Source: Trichopria drosophilae (lineage: Eukaryota; Arthropoda; Insecta; Hymenoptera; Diapriidae). From it: a DNA stretch of 64,000 nt. How positions within the stretch are numbered: the stretch's first letter is position 1; the number at the start of each line of letters is the position of its first letter. A program made the position numbers and the translations under genes. This document shows positions 24,743 through 35,884 of the stretch, one piece after another. Location of the stretch: positions 106,777,501-106,841,500 of the forward strand of contig CM059586.1 of assembly GCA_030407085.1 (NCBI GenBank), given 5' to 3'. The notes below the pieces were generated by a model. It was given only the letters and a program-made list of their open reading frames with translations. It did not search any database and was not told where the DNA came from.

Positions 24743-25229
24743 GTACTACTTATCAATATATAAATATACAGATTATCGAAGTATACAAGCAATAGTAATA
24801 TTTAAATTTCTTCTGCACTTAATAAAGTTAATGCAATATATGCATTTCAGAATACAATGTTGTATACAATTAATGTAATATAAATAGAATAATTACTTCC
24901 TTAACAATGCAAAACAATCACGAGAGAATAAAGCTTGAATAATTAGCATATAAATTGATAACAATTCATTACTGTTAAATGAGCAAAACAATATCATTAG
25001 GAAAATGAAAAACAGAATAGGAACTAAAACACGAGTACTGGAAATGAGAAACAATTAGCGATTATTACATAGCATGACCGAGTTATTTTAACCCCTAGTT
25101 CAACTTTCGCTTGCCATTTCCATTACTTCAACCAATGTTTCCACGAATGCTTCTCACAATTTCCTGTATAACCGCTACAATTATCGTCACTATGCTTTAA
25201 AAAAAATAGACACTAAAAAGAACTCGTAA
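24743..25229. other. AT-rich spacer, no feature
   Basis: AT-rich with no ORF or repeat recognised. TTAA followed by CCCCTAGTTC at 25088 has no partner. Confidence 0.4.
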
Positions 25230-25757
25230 AATCAGTACTTTTTTCCGGAACACGTGGCAGTAATGGAACTGACGTAAAATTCCATCTTCCCCGCGGTTTT
25301 TTCTTTCACTTATTCCTCTGCATGGTGGCTGCCGCATTTCTGCGTGTATTCTTCACACGTACGTGTAGGACTACTTACTTGCAAGGAGAGAACTCGACAT
25401 TGTACTTTACGCCGGGTCTAATAGTGGCTTAGCGCCGGAAGTCCACTCACGCGCCCGTCCCCCTCTGCCCCCGCTGCCCCCAGGGATTTCGATGGGGACG
25501 GGGCTGGGGGACGAGGCAAGGTGAATCACGAAGGCTATACTTCGGATGGTTGTAAATCAGAGTTAAATCGCCGGGCAGCTTACAATCAAACGTACTTAAG
25601 CGCCTGTGCGAAACGGCCTCCCCGTATATAAGGACCGCGAAACGACAGTGGAATCTATAAATTCCAGTGAACTTGCCGTAATGTTCGCGTGAGCATCGAG
25701 TGCAATGCGAAAAATGGGATGCCCAAAAAATCCCACGTCCATATGTGTTAATTACGC
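25230..25757 (+). promoter_or_regulatory. Candidate promoter islet: G4 block, TATA box, short first exon
   Basis: A CpG-rich islet in AT-rich surroundings. At 25454-25510 lie four C-tracts followed by four G-tracts (see next entry). About 115 bp downstream is TATATAAGG (25625-25633), placing a possible start site near 25650-25660, where CAGTG and CCAGTG occur. ATG at 25681 is followed by a good splice-donor sequence, GTGAGC, at 25689, leaving an 8-base coding start. This arrangement would fit a TATA-containing gene whose remaining exons lie outside the window, but no downstream exon is visible. It is inference from short signals only. Confidence 0.25.
25454..25510. other. Back-to-back i-motif and G-quadruplex tracts
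   Basis: The plus strand has C-tracts of 3, 5, 5 and 5 bases (25454-25481), then immediately G-tracts of 3, 4, 4 and 5 bases (25483-25510). Each strand could therefore form a G4 in one half and an i-motif in the other, or the halves could pair as a G/C hairpin. It sits just upstream of the TATA box. Confidence 0.65.
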
Positions 25758-26549
25758 TGGGTTAAAAAAAAATCATTTTCTGTTTGTTTCAAATTCTTGG
25801 GTTTATTTTTAGGAGATAGTGAAAAAAAAAGATTTTATATATGGTCTCTTATATAAAAACTTAGTGTCACGTTTCGATTCAGAACTCAAGAAGCCATTCC
25901 TAATAGCGGGGGATCTTAATTTATCAAAGTACTTTATTTAAATCTAAATAAATTAATTAAACATAGTTTTTTACTATGAAAAATATTCCTAACACTATGA
26001 ACATAAGAAAGAAATAGTGAAGGGAAAGTACCACTATTATGGTAAAGAGAACTAAGTTATTACAAAAAAAATCTACACTGGTGATTAGAGTCGTCTCACC
26101 GAACGTTACTACTGAATCTCTATGATGACTATTACTGCTATATAAATAAAACCAGTAACTTCATTAAGATCAAATTTATTAATGACTATGACTGGGTGTT
26201 ATTACAATAATAATTGCGTTTAGCCTCTAGTGTTTAATATTTCTAGTTATGGTAAATGACCAATTTAGTTTCAACTATTTGTATAATTCAGCACTAATAA
26301 AGCTGCAAATTCTTGTTGATTACGCGCGTTATAATTGTTATTAATATTCGCTATTAAACTGTGATTCAATGCAATTACACTTGAAGTTCCGGTTACTACT
26401 ACTGATTCGCATTGATAAGTTACTAGTAATTACTAACACTATATACTCTACTGATGTTGCAAGTAAAATCCTACAGAACCCTTACAATTGCATTAAAAGG
26501 AACTTGACAGTATTTTAACGAAATTTTCAGTACCACGTTTAATTAAAAC
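25758..26549. other. AT-rich spacer with clustered TTACTACT words
   Basis: TTACTACT occurs at 26106-26113 and 26393-26400, with related ATTACTGC at 26130 and ACTAGTAATTAC near 26422. No gene is recognised. Confidence 0.4.
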
Positions 26550-27699
26550 TGTTCAATGTCGCGAATGCAATGTTCAAGAGAGGAAAAAGCCAGTGCAGAC
26601 TGCGGAGAAGAATACGAAAATCGATCGATCGGAAAACGCAATTAGTCGGACAATCGGGTTCCCGACAGAGGGATCCGCACGGCAATGCATCCACGAATGG
26701 GGAAATTCTTTTAGGTGTCTTAAAAGTGGAGGACAAAGGGGAGCCGCCTGAAATTTCCAGGAACTTAGATTTTCTCTCACTGTTAACTCGCGAAAAGTAG
26801 CCGGGGAATCGCGCAATTACACTCACTTGACGATTTTCACGATGCTTTAAAGCTTCGTCGGGAGAACTTTTCGCGTTATTCGCAGTGAAACGAAATAATT
26901 GCGGAAAACCGACACGTCGACAGACACGTCCATTATATGCTATCCAGCATCGTGTCGTGGTGTTCAATATTGTACGTCAGAGTTACCTATTGTAGCGCTG
27001 GAAGGAGGAAAAGTCGCCAGAAAAAGTTCGATAATACTGTTAACTTCGGATACGACACGTTCGGGATTCTGTCGAATCTTCCCCGAACATCTCTATTCCA
27101 TGTATCGATGTACCACAATTCGACTCTATTGTCTGATACTATACGCCATACTGTCGGTGGTCAAAAATATTGAACAAAAAAATTAGTCAATATTTTGCGA
27201 TCCTTATCTCGGGACCCTCTGTGTTTTTACCTGATTTATTTCAAGTAAAAATGTACTATTGTATTTCTTTGGCATGTTCAAATCACTGTGTCGATTAGAA
27301 AAGTGTACAAGACCGTCGTTTACTGCGAGAGTAATTATAATAGGTGCAATAACGATAATACGCGTCTTACGACCAATGTCTGCAGTACACGACAATATGG
27401 CCATCTAGGGTACACGCCGCAAAATCCAGTGGCATTACTTTTCCATTATAAGAGACAGGAAAGTGACAAAAAAGCAAAAGAGCAGAAAACTGCAAAGTAA
27501 AGTAGATACGGACATGTACAAGCAGACAGAGATAATAGCATAATAGTGGAGGAAAGGAATAAAACTAGAGGCAGAGAAAAAAATGTGATTTTCATGCAAA
27601 CGGACGCGTATGTACTTATAAATAATCGCACTTCGTAGAACGCGTTATGCGAGATACCAGGAGGAATGCGAGACCATTAAATTATGGTGGATATAAAGA

Positions 27700-27720
27700 C
27701 GTGGAATTTTTCATTCCACG
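27700..27720. other. Short perfect hairpin
   Basis: CGTGGAAT and ATTCCACG flank a five-base loop, giving an 8-bp perfect stem inside a moderately GC-rich islet. It is too short for a microRNA precursor. Confidence 0.4.
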
Positions 27721-28744
27721 CTTATTTATCGCAAACGATTATTTTATACGCAGTCGTATCACCGTTTACGGAAGCCGCTAACTCGACCAATTAAAAACTT
27801 AGTACATGACCATTACGAAAACATTTCGGTAGTCGTTATCGTATTCGAGATAGATTCTAACGATACATAACTTGACGTTGAGCGTTATGGTTTATTCTGA
27901 ATTCTAATTCGGTGTTTCAATGTTTGCTTCAGGAAAAAAATGGCACGAAATAAATAAGCATGAAAAACAGTCAACTTTTTGAAGCTTTGAATTCATTAAA
28001 CCGCAGTAGGATGCCAAAGCCGATTCCAGCATTTTTGTATGCGACTGATTGCTTATAGTGTAAAGATCTCAGAAACTCATAATATTTTTGTCGACTTCTA
28101 ATAACGTAAGAAAAATCATGACTTTCTGGTTAAGAAAACTCCCGAAATAAAGACAAAAAATCTTACAGCCATTGGGAACTCAAAATTGGATCAGACGATT
28201 GCTGACAAATAACAATGCTGAAAAAGAGAATGAAATAATTCGAAATAAGTTGAAAAATAAGGAGTCCATGAAAAAGAAGGAGGGGTTAAACGGCGTTATT
28301 TCTTGACGTTACGATCGCACGGCGTTCTTTCCGAGCGAAGTCGTAAATCGATTCGAATGAATCCTACAAACTCGAGCGTCTCGATAAAAGCGCGTACGAG
28401 GGAAGAAACGAAACGTATCACTGATAAAATAAGTTGACTCTGATTTCTCGTACACGACAAGGTCCTGGTATAAAGTGGAAACAAGACACCTTAAATTTTC
28501 ACTAGCCTTAAAATCAGACGATATCCGCAAACGCTGAAACGGCGGCAATCGGAATGCTCAGATGGTTGAAACTTATAGAAAATATCCGATTTGATAGAGA
28601 ACAAAGAACTGCTCCGAAATAGTTGGTGTATACACGTACATTGACTTTTATTACGTCGAAATAAGTTGTTATAGATTTCTAGGTCTTACGCAGTATTTTT
28701 AGATTTTGATAAATGTGATGACATGTATGTCTTACCGATACGCC

Positions 28745-28784
28745 CTGTTACTACTGCGAGCAACTCACGCGTAAGTAGTAGCAG
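28745..28784. repeat. Inverted pair of the AGTAGTAACAG motif (reversed order)
   Basis: CTGTTACTACT at 28745-28755 and AGTAGTAGCAG at 28774-28784 pair over 10 of 11 positions with an 18-base loop. Here the TTACTACT arm comes first, opposite to the R1 core order. Confidence 0.6.
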
Positions 28785-30029
28785 CATGTTCCTTTGAGCC
28801 GGACGAATGTATGTTGATAGTAACATAAGATTTACCCCAATTTTTTAAGTATTTTTTAAAGTATTTTTAAAGATACAGAACTACCGACGAACTATTGATT
28901 GCTACAAGTCTCAATATTTGGCTTAGAAACTATTACAGTATTATTTGTCAAACCATTACTTTATACCTATTGTTATTATTTTACAGCATGACAGTGATTC
29001 AAAAATTATTAATAAATATAAAAATTGATGAAGCGAAAAAATTATTAACGTAAATTGATTTTGACACATCTTTTACCTCTGAAACGGCGGAAAATAAAAA
29101 TTCAATAACGGCAATGACCATTTGTTTACAACTCATGTAAATAAATTTTCACGATTGTATTTTTATTATTTCCGCAACGCCATTGCTGCCTCGCCCATGC
29201 TCATTCGTCGAGGTTAGTGCAAATTGTCCAATAGCGCCAGTCTTATTCGTCGATCGTATGTTCGAGTTAAACCGGGAGACGGCATTTGGCCGCTATGTGT
29301 CGCATACATCGTCATTCAACGCTAATTTGCCGAAATTAATGTCTCGTAACAACAATATAACTTTACGGCAGAACAACTGCTCCAAAGGTTACTTCTTTCA
29401 CCTCGTCCTCCATATACTTTTGAATTTTTAATAAAGGAAGATGTATCGAGGCATTCGCTTTTTAATTTACGTTAAACGATGTTATTAGTTTAATTTATCG
29501 AAGCAACGCATAGAGAAATCTAAGGCGTTTTTTACAAATTCTCGAAATCACCGAGTCTTAATACAATCTTGAGGCGCTCAATGCCTCGCAGCGGAAGACA
29601 TTCCAGAAATTTGCGTGAAATACGGGAAATTTCACACGTGCTTGAAATTTCGAAAACCTTATGCAACGTCGTTTTGGAGACGATTAATCTGTCTATAAAG
29701 TTTCTCGTAATTTTTCTTTGGTTTTTCCAATACTAAAATAATGTAATATAACAAACCAATATCGATTAAAATAACATTTTATTTATTCTTAATTAATTGA
29801 ATGAAAAGATATAACATTTCTGAAACAAATAAAACAACTTTCAACATTTTATAATAAAATTAGTTTCCAAACTACTTCCTAGATCTAAGTTTTTACACGT
29901 ACTAATTAATAAAAGGCGAATTGAAACAAAATGCAAATTTAAGGGTCGCACTAAATTTTCGCAATTTTATAATTGAGGAAGTTTGTTCATAACCACCTGT
30001 TATCGAATTCAGAGACTAAAACGCATCGA

Positions 30030-30420
30030 TTCGAGGCTGCCGAAGCAAAAAATGACTTATAACGGGGAGTCGGTCGTCAATTAAACGTCGGCTCGTCGCC
30101 CGAGGGATTTCAATAGAGTCGCTTGGCATTATGCGTCCTGTATTTCAACGTCTATAGTGGTCGGATTGTAAAGTTGCTCTTAAAGTATTCCCATATCTGG
30201 TGGCTTGGTATGCCAATATACCTCCACCCCAATCTACCCTCCAACCCCTTTTGCGAACCCGCCGTTGTCATTCCAGCTTTCCCCCTTCGCTCCACAACCC
30301 TTCCTCATCGAGTGAACGTCGGCGTCGCTACGACGACCTCGACGCCGTCCTAGGGATGCATATCACTCTTGATGCACGCGTTGCTATGCGCGTGCTCTGT
30401 ACCACCTCGTCAATTGTACT
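30030..30420. other. CpG- and C-rich islet
   Basis: A GC-rich islet with several C-tracts at 30226-30302. The plus frame 30200-30679 (159 codons) runs from this islet into AT-rich DNA and is opposed by a minus-strand frame at 30472-30732. The amino-acid composition shifts abruptly where the base composition shifts, which argues against a real protein. Confidence 0.45.
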
Positions 30421-30899
30421 CGAAATTGCTGTAATATTTTTTACATGGTTAAAAATTCTTGTAGAATTTTATTATACAAAATGGCACCATACTGACTTCG
30501 TCATGTGGAAATTTAATATTCTTGTAAAAAGTATTTTACTACATTCGTGCAGACGATGTCTTTTGCATATTTCAGAAAATATACTATTGAAAAAAATACG
30601 CCAGGAAACATTAAAAAATACAGATAACTTCTCAAAATCATCCAAGATTAAATTTATATCTCCAAAGTTCATCAAATGAATGGAAATTTTAAAATCCTTA
30701 GATCTGACATGAAAGAAATGCTTTTTATGCAAAATTAATGTGTTGATTCAAATGTTTAACCGGATGAAATGAACGTAAATAATTATCAATAAAAAAGACC
30801 CGGACTCTGAATGAACAAATTGGGCGGATAAATATAGATACATATGCAGTCGCTCAAATTTTCTTCAAAATTTTTGATGCTCTGAAATACATGATTAAG

Positions 30900-30970
30900 A
30901 AAAAAAAGTTACAACCCTACGGAGACTTAAACCCGGGACCGACCGGCGCCAATTGAATGTCCTGGCCGTA
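30900..30970 (-). repeat. tRNA-like fragment with Pol III terminator, possible SINE remnant
   Basis: On the minus strand the sequence contains TCAATTGGCGCCGGTC, then GGTCCCGGGTTTAAGTCTCC, which resembles the D-arm end and the T-arm/B box of a tRNA with the anticodon part missing. About 15 bases after the B-box-like part is a run of eight T (30900-30907 on the complement), a standard Pol III stop. No intact cloverleaf can be drawn. It may be a tRNA pseudogene or a truncated SINE head. Confidence 0.35.
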
Positions 30971-32030
30971 ATGCAAGGCGAATATTGTGTCATTTGTTCC
31001 TTTATCTTTCTCAGTAATTTACCGAATACATGTGAAGGAAGCCTCTTTACGAGTCTATTTTTTTAGAAATTTTCAATTTTCCAAAAACATTATTTTCGAG
31101 TGTCTTAAATAGGTAGAATTCCTAACTAAAAATGAGATTTTTCGATATCAGAATTCATCATTTTTAAGTAGCTTATAAAATTTCCCAAATTATTTAAAAT
31201 ACAAGCGTATCAATGGAACGCAACATAGGAATTATATTTTATGTCGTAGATATCACGTATTTTCCTGATTTAACTTAACTGGTATACAGTGTTGAATAAA
31301 ACAAAGGAATAAAATCATAAGTCAAAAAAGATGGACGCCAAAAAAATGAAATATGAATGATGGCCGAAATAAAATAATAGATAAAGCAAAAAAAAAGATT
31401 TATCAATTCAATTAAAACAAATACTATTCTTTCGTCAGTATTTATTCTTAATCTAAAAATCTCTTTACATCATTTTTTAAAAAGCATCGCATAAATATCT
31501 GAATTAAGCAAATTAATCAACGTTATCGTTTAGGCGTGAAAGTATAAAAATACATGAGACAAGCAAGCGAAGAAGGATCGTGCAAATAATAAAAGATAAA
31601 GCCCGAACATAAAATTGCGAAAAACGGATGGGTGAAATCGCGCGTAACGTACGGGGGTATGGCAAGTCGAGAGGAAGAGGGGTATATAGATAAGAAGAGA
31701 TGACAATAGGTGGAGGAAACGAAGGAAATTTTACGTGTAAACATGGAATTATGGAAGACTGGATGGCGAATCAGTACAGCTCGGTGCATGACCCTCCCCC
31801 TTGGTGTTAGGTTACTTGTTTACGCGCGAGTGCAGGAACGGACGCTGCATTATTCAACGACCGCTTGTATTTATCAAGCAGATAGCCACTCTTGATCCCC
31901 CGCTGTTTCTGACACGCACATACACGCTATGTCTACTGACACCCCCCATTTTCCATCCCTCCTTCCGCCATTTTCAATCTTCTCGGTCGTGAAAACAAAA
32001 GTCTTCGTTCTAGGAATAACGTTACGACAA
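30971..32030. other. Spacer with CpG-rich islet
   Basis: AT-rich to about 31590, then an islet at about 31600-32000. The frames at 31523-31789 (minus) and 31710-31992 (plus) overlap and are not convincing. Confidence 0.4.
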
Positions 32031-32041
32031 TCGTAAAAAAT

Positions 32042-32251
32042 ATGCGTCCTAAAGAAGGTTATACAAATTTTAAAATCAATTGGACCCGACTTCCGGACGT
32101 TGTAAGTTTAACGATAAAACATGATCTTTATTACTTCCTGTATCGCATGTGCGTTATCGATATGGCAGTTGTGTTTTGGTTATTCGTAAACATGTCATTC
32201 GATTCGAGTTGTCTTAAAATAGAAACATCTGAAGATAATTTTCGAGTTTGA
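32042..32251 (+). CDS. Weak candidate ORF, 69 codons, unrecognised
   Basis: It begins MRPKEGYTNFKINWTR and includes one hydrophobic stretch (LYYFLYRMCVIDMAVVFWLF, residues about 29-48) that could be a membrane segment. A strong splice-donor word, GTAAGT, lies inside it at about 32101. Third-position GC is about the genome background. No family is recognised. It is listed because it lies directly upstream of two more coding-like ORFs. It could be chance. Confidence 0.12.
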   Translation: MRPKEGYTNFKINWTRLPDVVSLTIKHDLYYFLYRMCVIDMAVVFWLFVNMSFDSSCLKIETSEDNFRV

Positions 32252-32486
32252 TGCTAGAATTTTTATTATTTTTAATAAATATATGTATACGGAAAAAATA
32301 AAATGGTTAGAAGTACTAACTAAAGAGTAGGATAAGACACAGTCATTATTTTAGTTAATTTTACTATCTAAATAGTGTCCACGACAAATTAGGTGTCCAA
32401 GCCTTCTGTTTAAATGGTAAAGCCGACAAAAAAACTTCGTTGTGTTATTTATTATTTCTATAGTAAATCCATTTCATTTTTTCTAG

Positions 32487-32610
32487 TTATTTAAAGAAGA
32501 AAATGGTCGAAAAACACGTCCGCCTCTATCACAAAACTTACAACAAGGACATAGAATGCCTTGAGAAGTTCTTGCGGTTGTCACCAGGAGTATTATTGAA
32601 AGTTTTGTAA
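32487..32610 (+). CDS. Candidate small exon or short ORF with coding-like codon use
   Basis: A pyrimidine-rich tract ending in CTAG at 32483-32486 forms a good splice acceptor. The frame after it is open through ATG at 32503 to TAA at 32608-32610. From that ATG it encodes 35 residues beginning MVEKHVRLYHKTYNK and ending LLKVL. By hand count about 19 of 34 codons end in G or C, far above the background of roughly one third. The composition is mixed and charged, unlike AT-driven chance frames. I do not recognise the protein. It could be a terminal exon, a decayed gene fragment, or chance. No confident partner exon is visible. Confidence 0.3.
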
Positions 32611-32780
32611 TTCATCAAAAACGAAAATCAAAGTTTAAAAGAGAAATGAATTTGAAATAATATCTTCTAAAGTACAAATTTGTTGTAATATGAAGAAACG
32701 AGTAATATATGACTTTCTACTTAATGTTGATCTTAAATTGATGATTATGGACTAAAAAACTAGAAAACAGCAGATGGACT

Positions 32781-33011
32781 TTGCACAAGATGTACTTGAT
32801 TTATTTGATATTCGATTTTTACTTCAGCGCCCTTTACGCCTTACAAATTGTGTTCTTCTCAGTGCACTTCTTTTTGTACTTCCACATGGTGTATTCGAAG
32901 CAGGTTTCTGCTCTTCGCCTTACCGTTTACTTGAATTGCATTTCGGTAGATACATCTATTCATGAATCTTATTCTTTCACGCCTTTCGAAACATACGGTT
33001 CTTTTCCTTGA
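32781..33011 (+). CDS. Candidate ORF, 76 codons, possible membrane segment
   Basis: The frame starts at ATG 32781 and ends with TGA at 33009-33011. Residues about 4-36 are strongly hydrophobic and aromatic (for example FDFYFSALYALQIVFFSVHF), suggesting one or two membrane helices. Over the first 40 codons, GC at positions 1, 2 and 3 is about 30, 12 and 60 percent by hand count. The periodicity is coding-like, and the low second position fits a membrane segment. The overlapping frame at 32774-32965 lacks this pattern. No family is recognised. A CAG just upstream (32771-32773) could be an acceptor but has no pyrimidine tract. It may be a gene remnant. Confidence 0.25.
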   Translation: MHKMYLIYLIFDFYFSALYALQIVFFSVHFFLYFHMVYSKQVSALRLTVYLNCISVDTSIHESYSFTPFETYGSFP

Positions 33012-35160
33012 TTGCACTATTGTCAATAACGTATTCTTCTTTGCTATTTTGTTAAATTAATTTATTCGTTAAACTTTTCTCATCTTTTATAACAATTCTT
33101 TTTTAAAGCACAAATTATATATAATACTTATTTGGTTAGAGATTGTTTTATCATTGTAAATTCGCGGATTTTACATAAGAAAATGTAGTAGTCTCAGTAG
33201 TAACAGTCCACACCGCGGAGCGGCTGTTACTACTTAAATTACTGCATTTTCTAAGCAACATTGGCATCATGGGCACAAAAAACACATGTTGTTTTAGTAA
33301 GTACTTCTAAATAATGGATAACACTTAAGTCCACTAAATAAAAACATTTTTTTATGTTCACATCTGGACGAGTTTTTATCGCTAATATATGATTGAATAA
33401 AATCGCATTTTGTAGATAAATGAATTGTCTAGCAATTTCTTTTGAAGCATTTTTGCCTACAAATAGCCATAATATAGTAATTAGCCCGCAAATAGCAAAA
33501 ATAGGTCAGTTATTCGAATTCTGAAGAATTTAACCATTTTTTTTAAATGCTACCTTCGGTTGTATCAGTCCTAGAAAATTCAATAAAAAGCAGATTCTGC
33601 TGAATATCAGGAGCAATATTTTTCTATCATACGTCCAATTTCGTAAAACTAAAAGTTTTCGAGATATTTTTTAAAAACTTCAAAATGAACGATTTTTTTG
33701 GTCTTTTTACTACAGCCACAGTGTATATTTCCTAGATACACACCTTTTGAAAGAAAGATTAAAAATTCGAAGTTCATTACTGAAAAACGTCCAAACGTAA
33801 AGTCCATACTTGTCGGCTATTGTGACAGCTCTCAGATAAATCTTAATTTTGATATAGGAATGGTAATCTTCAACCTTACAAATATATTATAAAACATTTA
33901 TATAACATAAAATCTCAACGTTGTACTTGTCACATACGATTTTAGACAGTTACCCGCTCACGAAAGCTCTGACCGGTATGGAAAGTGGGCAGTAGTAACA
34001 GATAGTTTAAGTGAAACATTTCACGCATTTAAATAAATTTTGACATTTTATATGGAAGCAAGAGTTAATTAAAAAAAAATAATATTTGATTTATACAACA
34101 TTTAATTTATGTTGAACTATTATTTGTAGGAAAGTTACTTTGAAGAGGGCAATCTGTAAAAAAGTGCACATTCAACATTTTTGAAAGAAATTTTTTATTT
34201 TTCACATATTTTTCCCTTTTTTAACTGCATTTATTATGTGAATTTCAAAATATTCTCTAGTTACTTTCTCGTCGTGGAAATTTTCATTTCCTTCCTCATT
34301 TAAATGCATTATTTTCAGCACTAACCTAACTCATGCCAATTCATTTTCTCTCTTGATCTTTCGGCATTGCTTATCCCAGTACGATCTTCGTCTTTCGCAT
34401 TTGCTTTGCGAAGAGTCGATCCACCGAGAGTAGAACGATTCAGCTTGCGAGAATTATACACCACTCTCGAACATTGATCCGCCATTGTTATCGTTTCGGA
34501 TTCTCCTCGTTCTCGTGCACTCCACATGACGCAATTCAATTCCTGAAGAGACCAGTGGTGCACTAACATAAATATTCAATAACGCGTAAGCCGAATGAAC
34601 AAACATCGAAAGCTCCTCCTCTCTAGCACGAGATACATATAACCCAGGGAGGAAAGACAGAGAAAGTGAACGAATGCCATGAATTTAATGAAAGGCAGTA
34701 ACATTTGGTATGAATGTAACGATGCTGTTGATAAATTAAGTCGAAGTTCATTGATGCAGGGGAGAGATCGCTCGTTTTCGCTACGATTGGGAGTGATAAG
34801 TACCGAAACTTGGGGATGTTATTATGCTTCAAACATGAGAATGTGGCTGCCAAACGTACACGTGGGACGAATGAGTCTAACAAAGGATGGACAGAAAGAG
34901 ACAGAGAGATTAGGGGATGAAGGCTAAAGTGACGTTGATGAATTTCATATGTTGACGATGGTATAAGTGAAATTAAAAGAAAATAGTTGTGGTATTAAAA
35001 TGAAAACATTTATTTTCACCAACAGATTTTGTTTTTTAAACTTTCAAATTACATGGGGTACCAAAATATAAAAAACTATAGACTTAAACAACATGATCGA
35101 ACATTTTCCAGATTTGTAGAAATAAAGTTGGAACTCTATCATGAGCCTTTTGGAAATATT
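33012..35160. other. AT-rich DNA with motif pair and one islet
   Basis: It contains the hairpin pair at 33196-33234, repeat-like text at about 33560-33890, a solo AGTAGTAACAG at 33991-34001, and a moderately GC-rich islet at about 34320-34560 with frames on both strands. No gene is recognised. Confidence 0.4.
33165..33262. repeat. R1-like core fragment with AGTAGTAACAG hairpin
   Basis: AGTAGTAACAG at 33196-33206 and CTGTTACTACT at 33224-33234 form a perfect 11-bp stem. The flank CGCGGATTTTACATAAGAAAA resembles the R1 flank CGCGGATTATACATAGAAAA next to the core in copy B, so this is probably a third, strongly reduced R1 copy. Confidence 0.6.
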
Positions 35161-35884
35161 TTAACCCGTAAAGTCCCAAAACGGTATAAATTCCACCCGT
35201 TTTTCAACATACGACTACAGATCCAATTCGCAGATCAATCTTAATTGAATTATATTTCGTGAAGTATTTTTTCGTGCTCTTTTCAAAACCGTCGTTATTT
35301 TTGCTCTATCTCTCTTAGATTTTTCAATATGGCGGTGTTTTCCTGAAAAAACGTGTTAATTTTCATTTATAATTCAACATTTTAGAGAAAATTTGGTCCT
35401 CCATAATTGATCCGCTATTTTGAATTTCGAAAATATGATTTCATTTTCGGACTTAGCGACCTCAAAAACATATACTAACTTCTTTTGTAAGCCAATCATT
35501 TTTGAGAAACCAATAATAAATTTCGTTACAACTCGACATGTCAATCAACCCCCATATCTTGAATTTTTCAAAAATACCAATAAAACCTTAAAGTACAACA
35601 AAAATTCCACCCTAAACAAAATTTGGAGAAGACTGAGCTGTTTAACTGAATGTAAATCGCGATTGATAAAAATAAAAATTTTAAATTAACACGATTTTCC
35701 AGGAAAACGTCGCCATATTGGAAAATCTAAGAGAGATAAAGCAACAATAATGAAGGATTTGAAAAGAGCACGAAAAAGTACTTCAGGAAATATAATTCAA
35801 TTAAGATTCATCTGCGAATTGGATCTGTAGTCGTATATTGAAAAACGGGTAGAATTTATGGCGTTTTGGGACTTTGCAGGTTAA
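35161..35884. mobile_element. piggyBac-like foldback MITE with intact TTAA, 716 bp
   Basis: TTAA flanks both ends exactly (35161-35164 and 35881-35884). The termini are CCCGTAAAGTCCCAAAACG at 35165 and, on the minus strand, CCTGCAAAGTCCCAAAACG from 35880. The arms stay matched for about 200 bp, including ATACGACTACAGATCCAATT and ATTGAATTATATTTC. The middle (about 35370-35690) is unpaired and carries GGACTTAGCGACCTC. No transposase is present. CCY termini plus TTAA place it in the piggyBac superfamily as a non-autonomous element. The intact TTAA flanks suggest a relatively recent insertion. Confidence 0.88.

Larger units (their letters stand above)
26550..30029. other. Mixed region with several CpG-rich islets
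   Basis: Islets lie at about 26550-27110, 27640-27860, 28280-28560 and 29160-29390. The 26539-26967 minus and 26570-26800 plus frames overlap in the first islet; neither is recognisable. The rest is AT-rich without ORFs. TTAAAC preceded by GGGG near 28283 could be a transposon end but has no partner. Confidence 0.4.

Noticed and set aside
30200..30679. 159-codon plus-strand frame
   Set aside because: Amino-acid composition changes abruptly at the islet edge, and another long frame overlaps on the minus strand.
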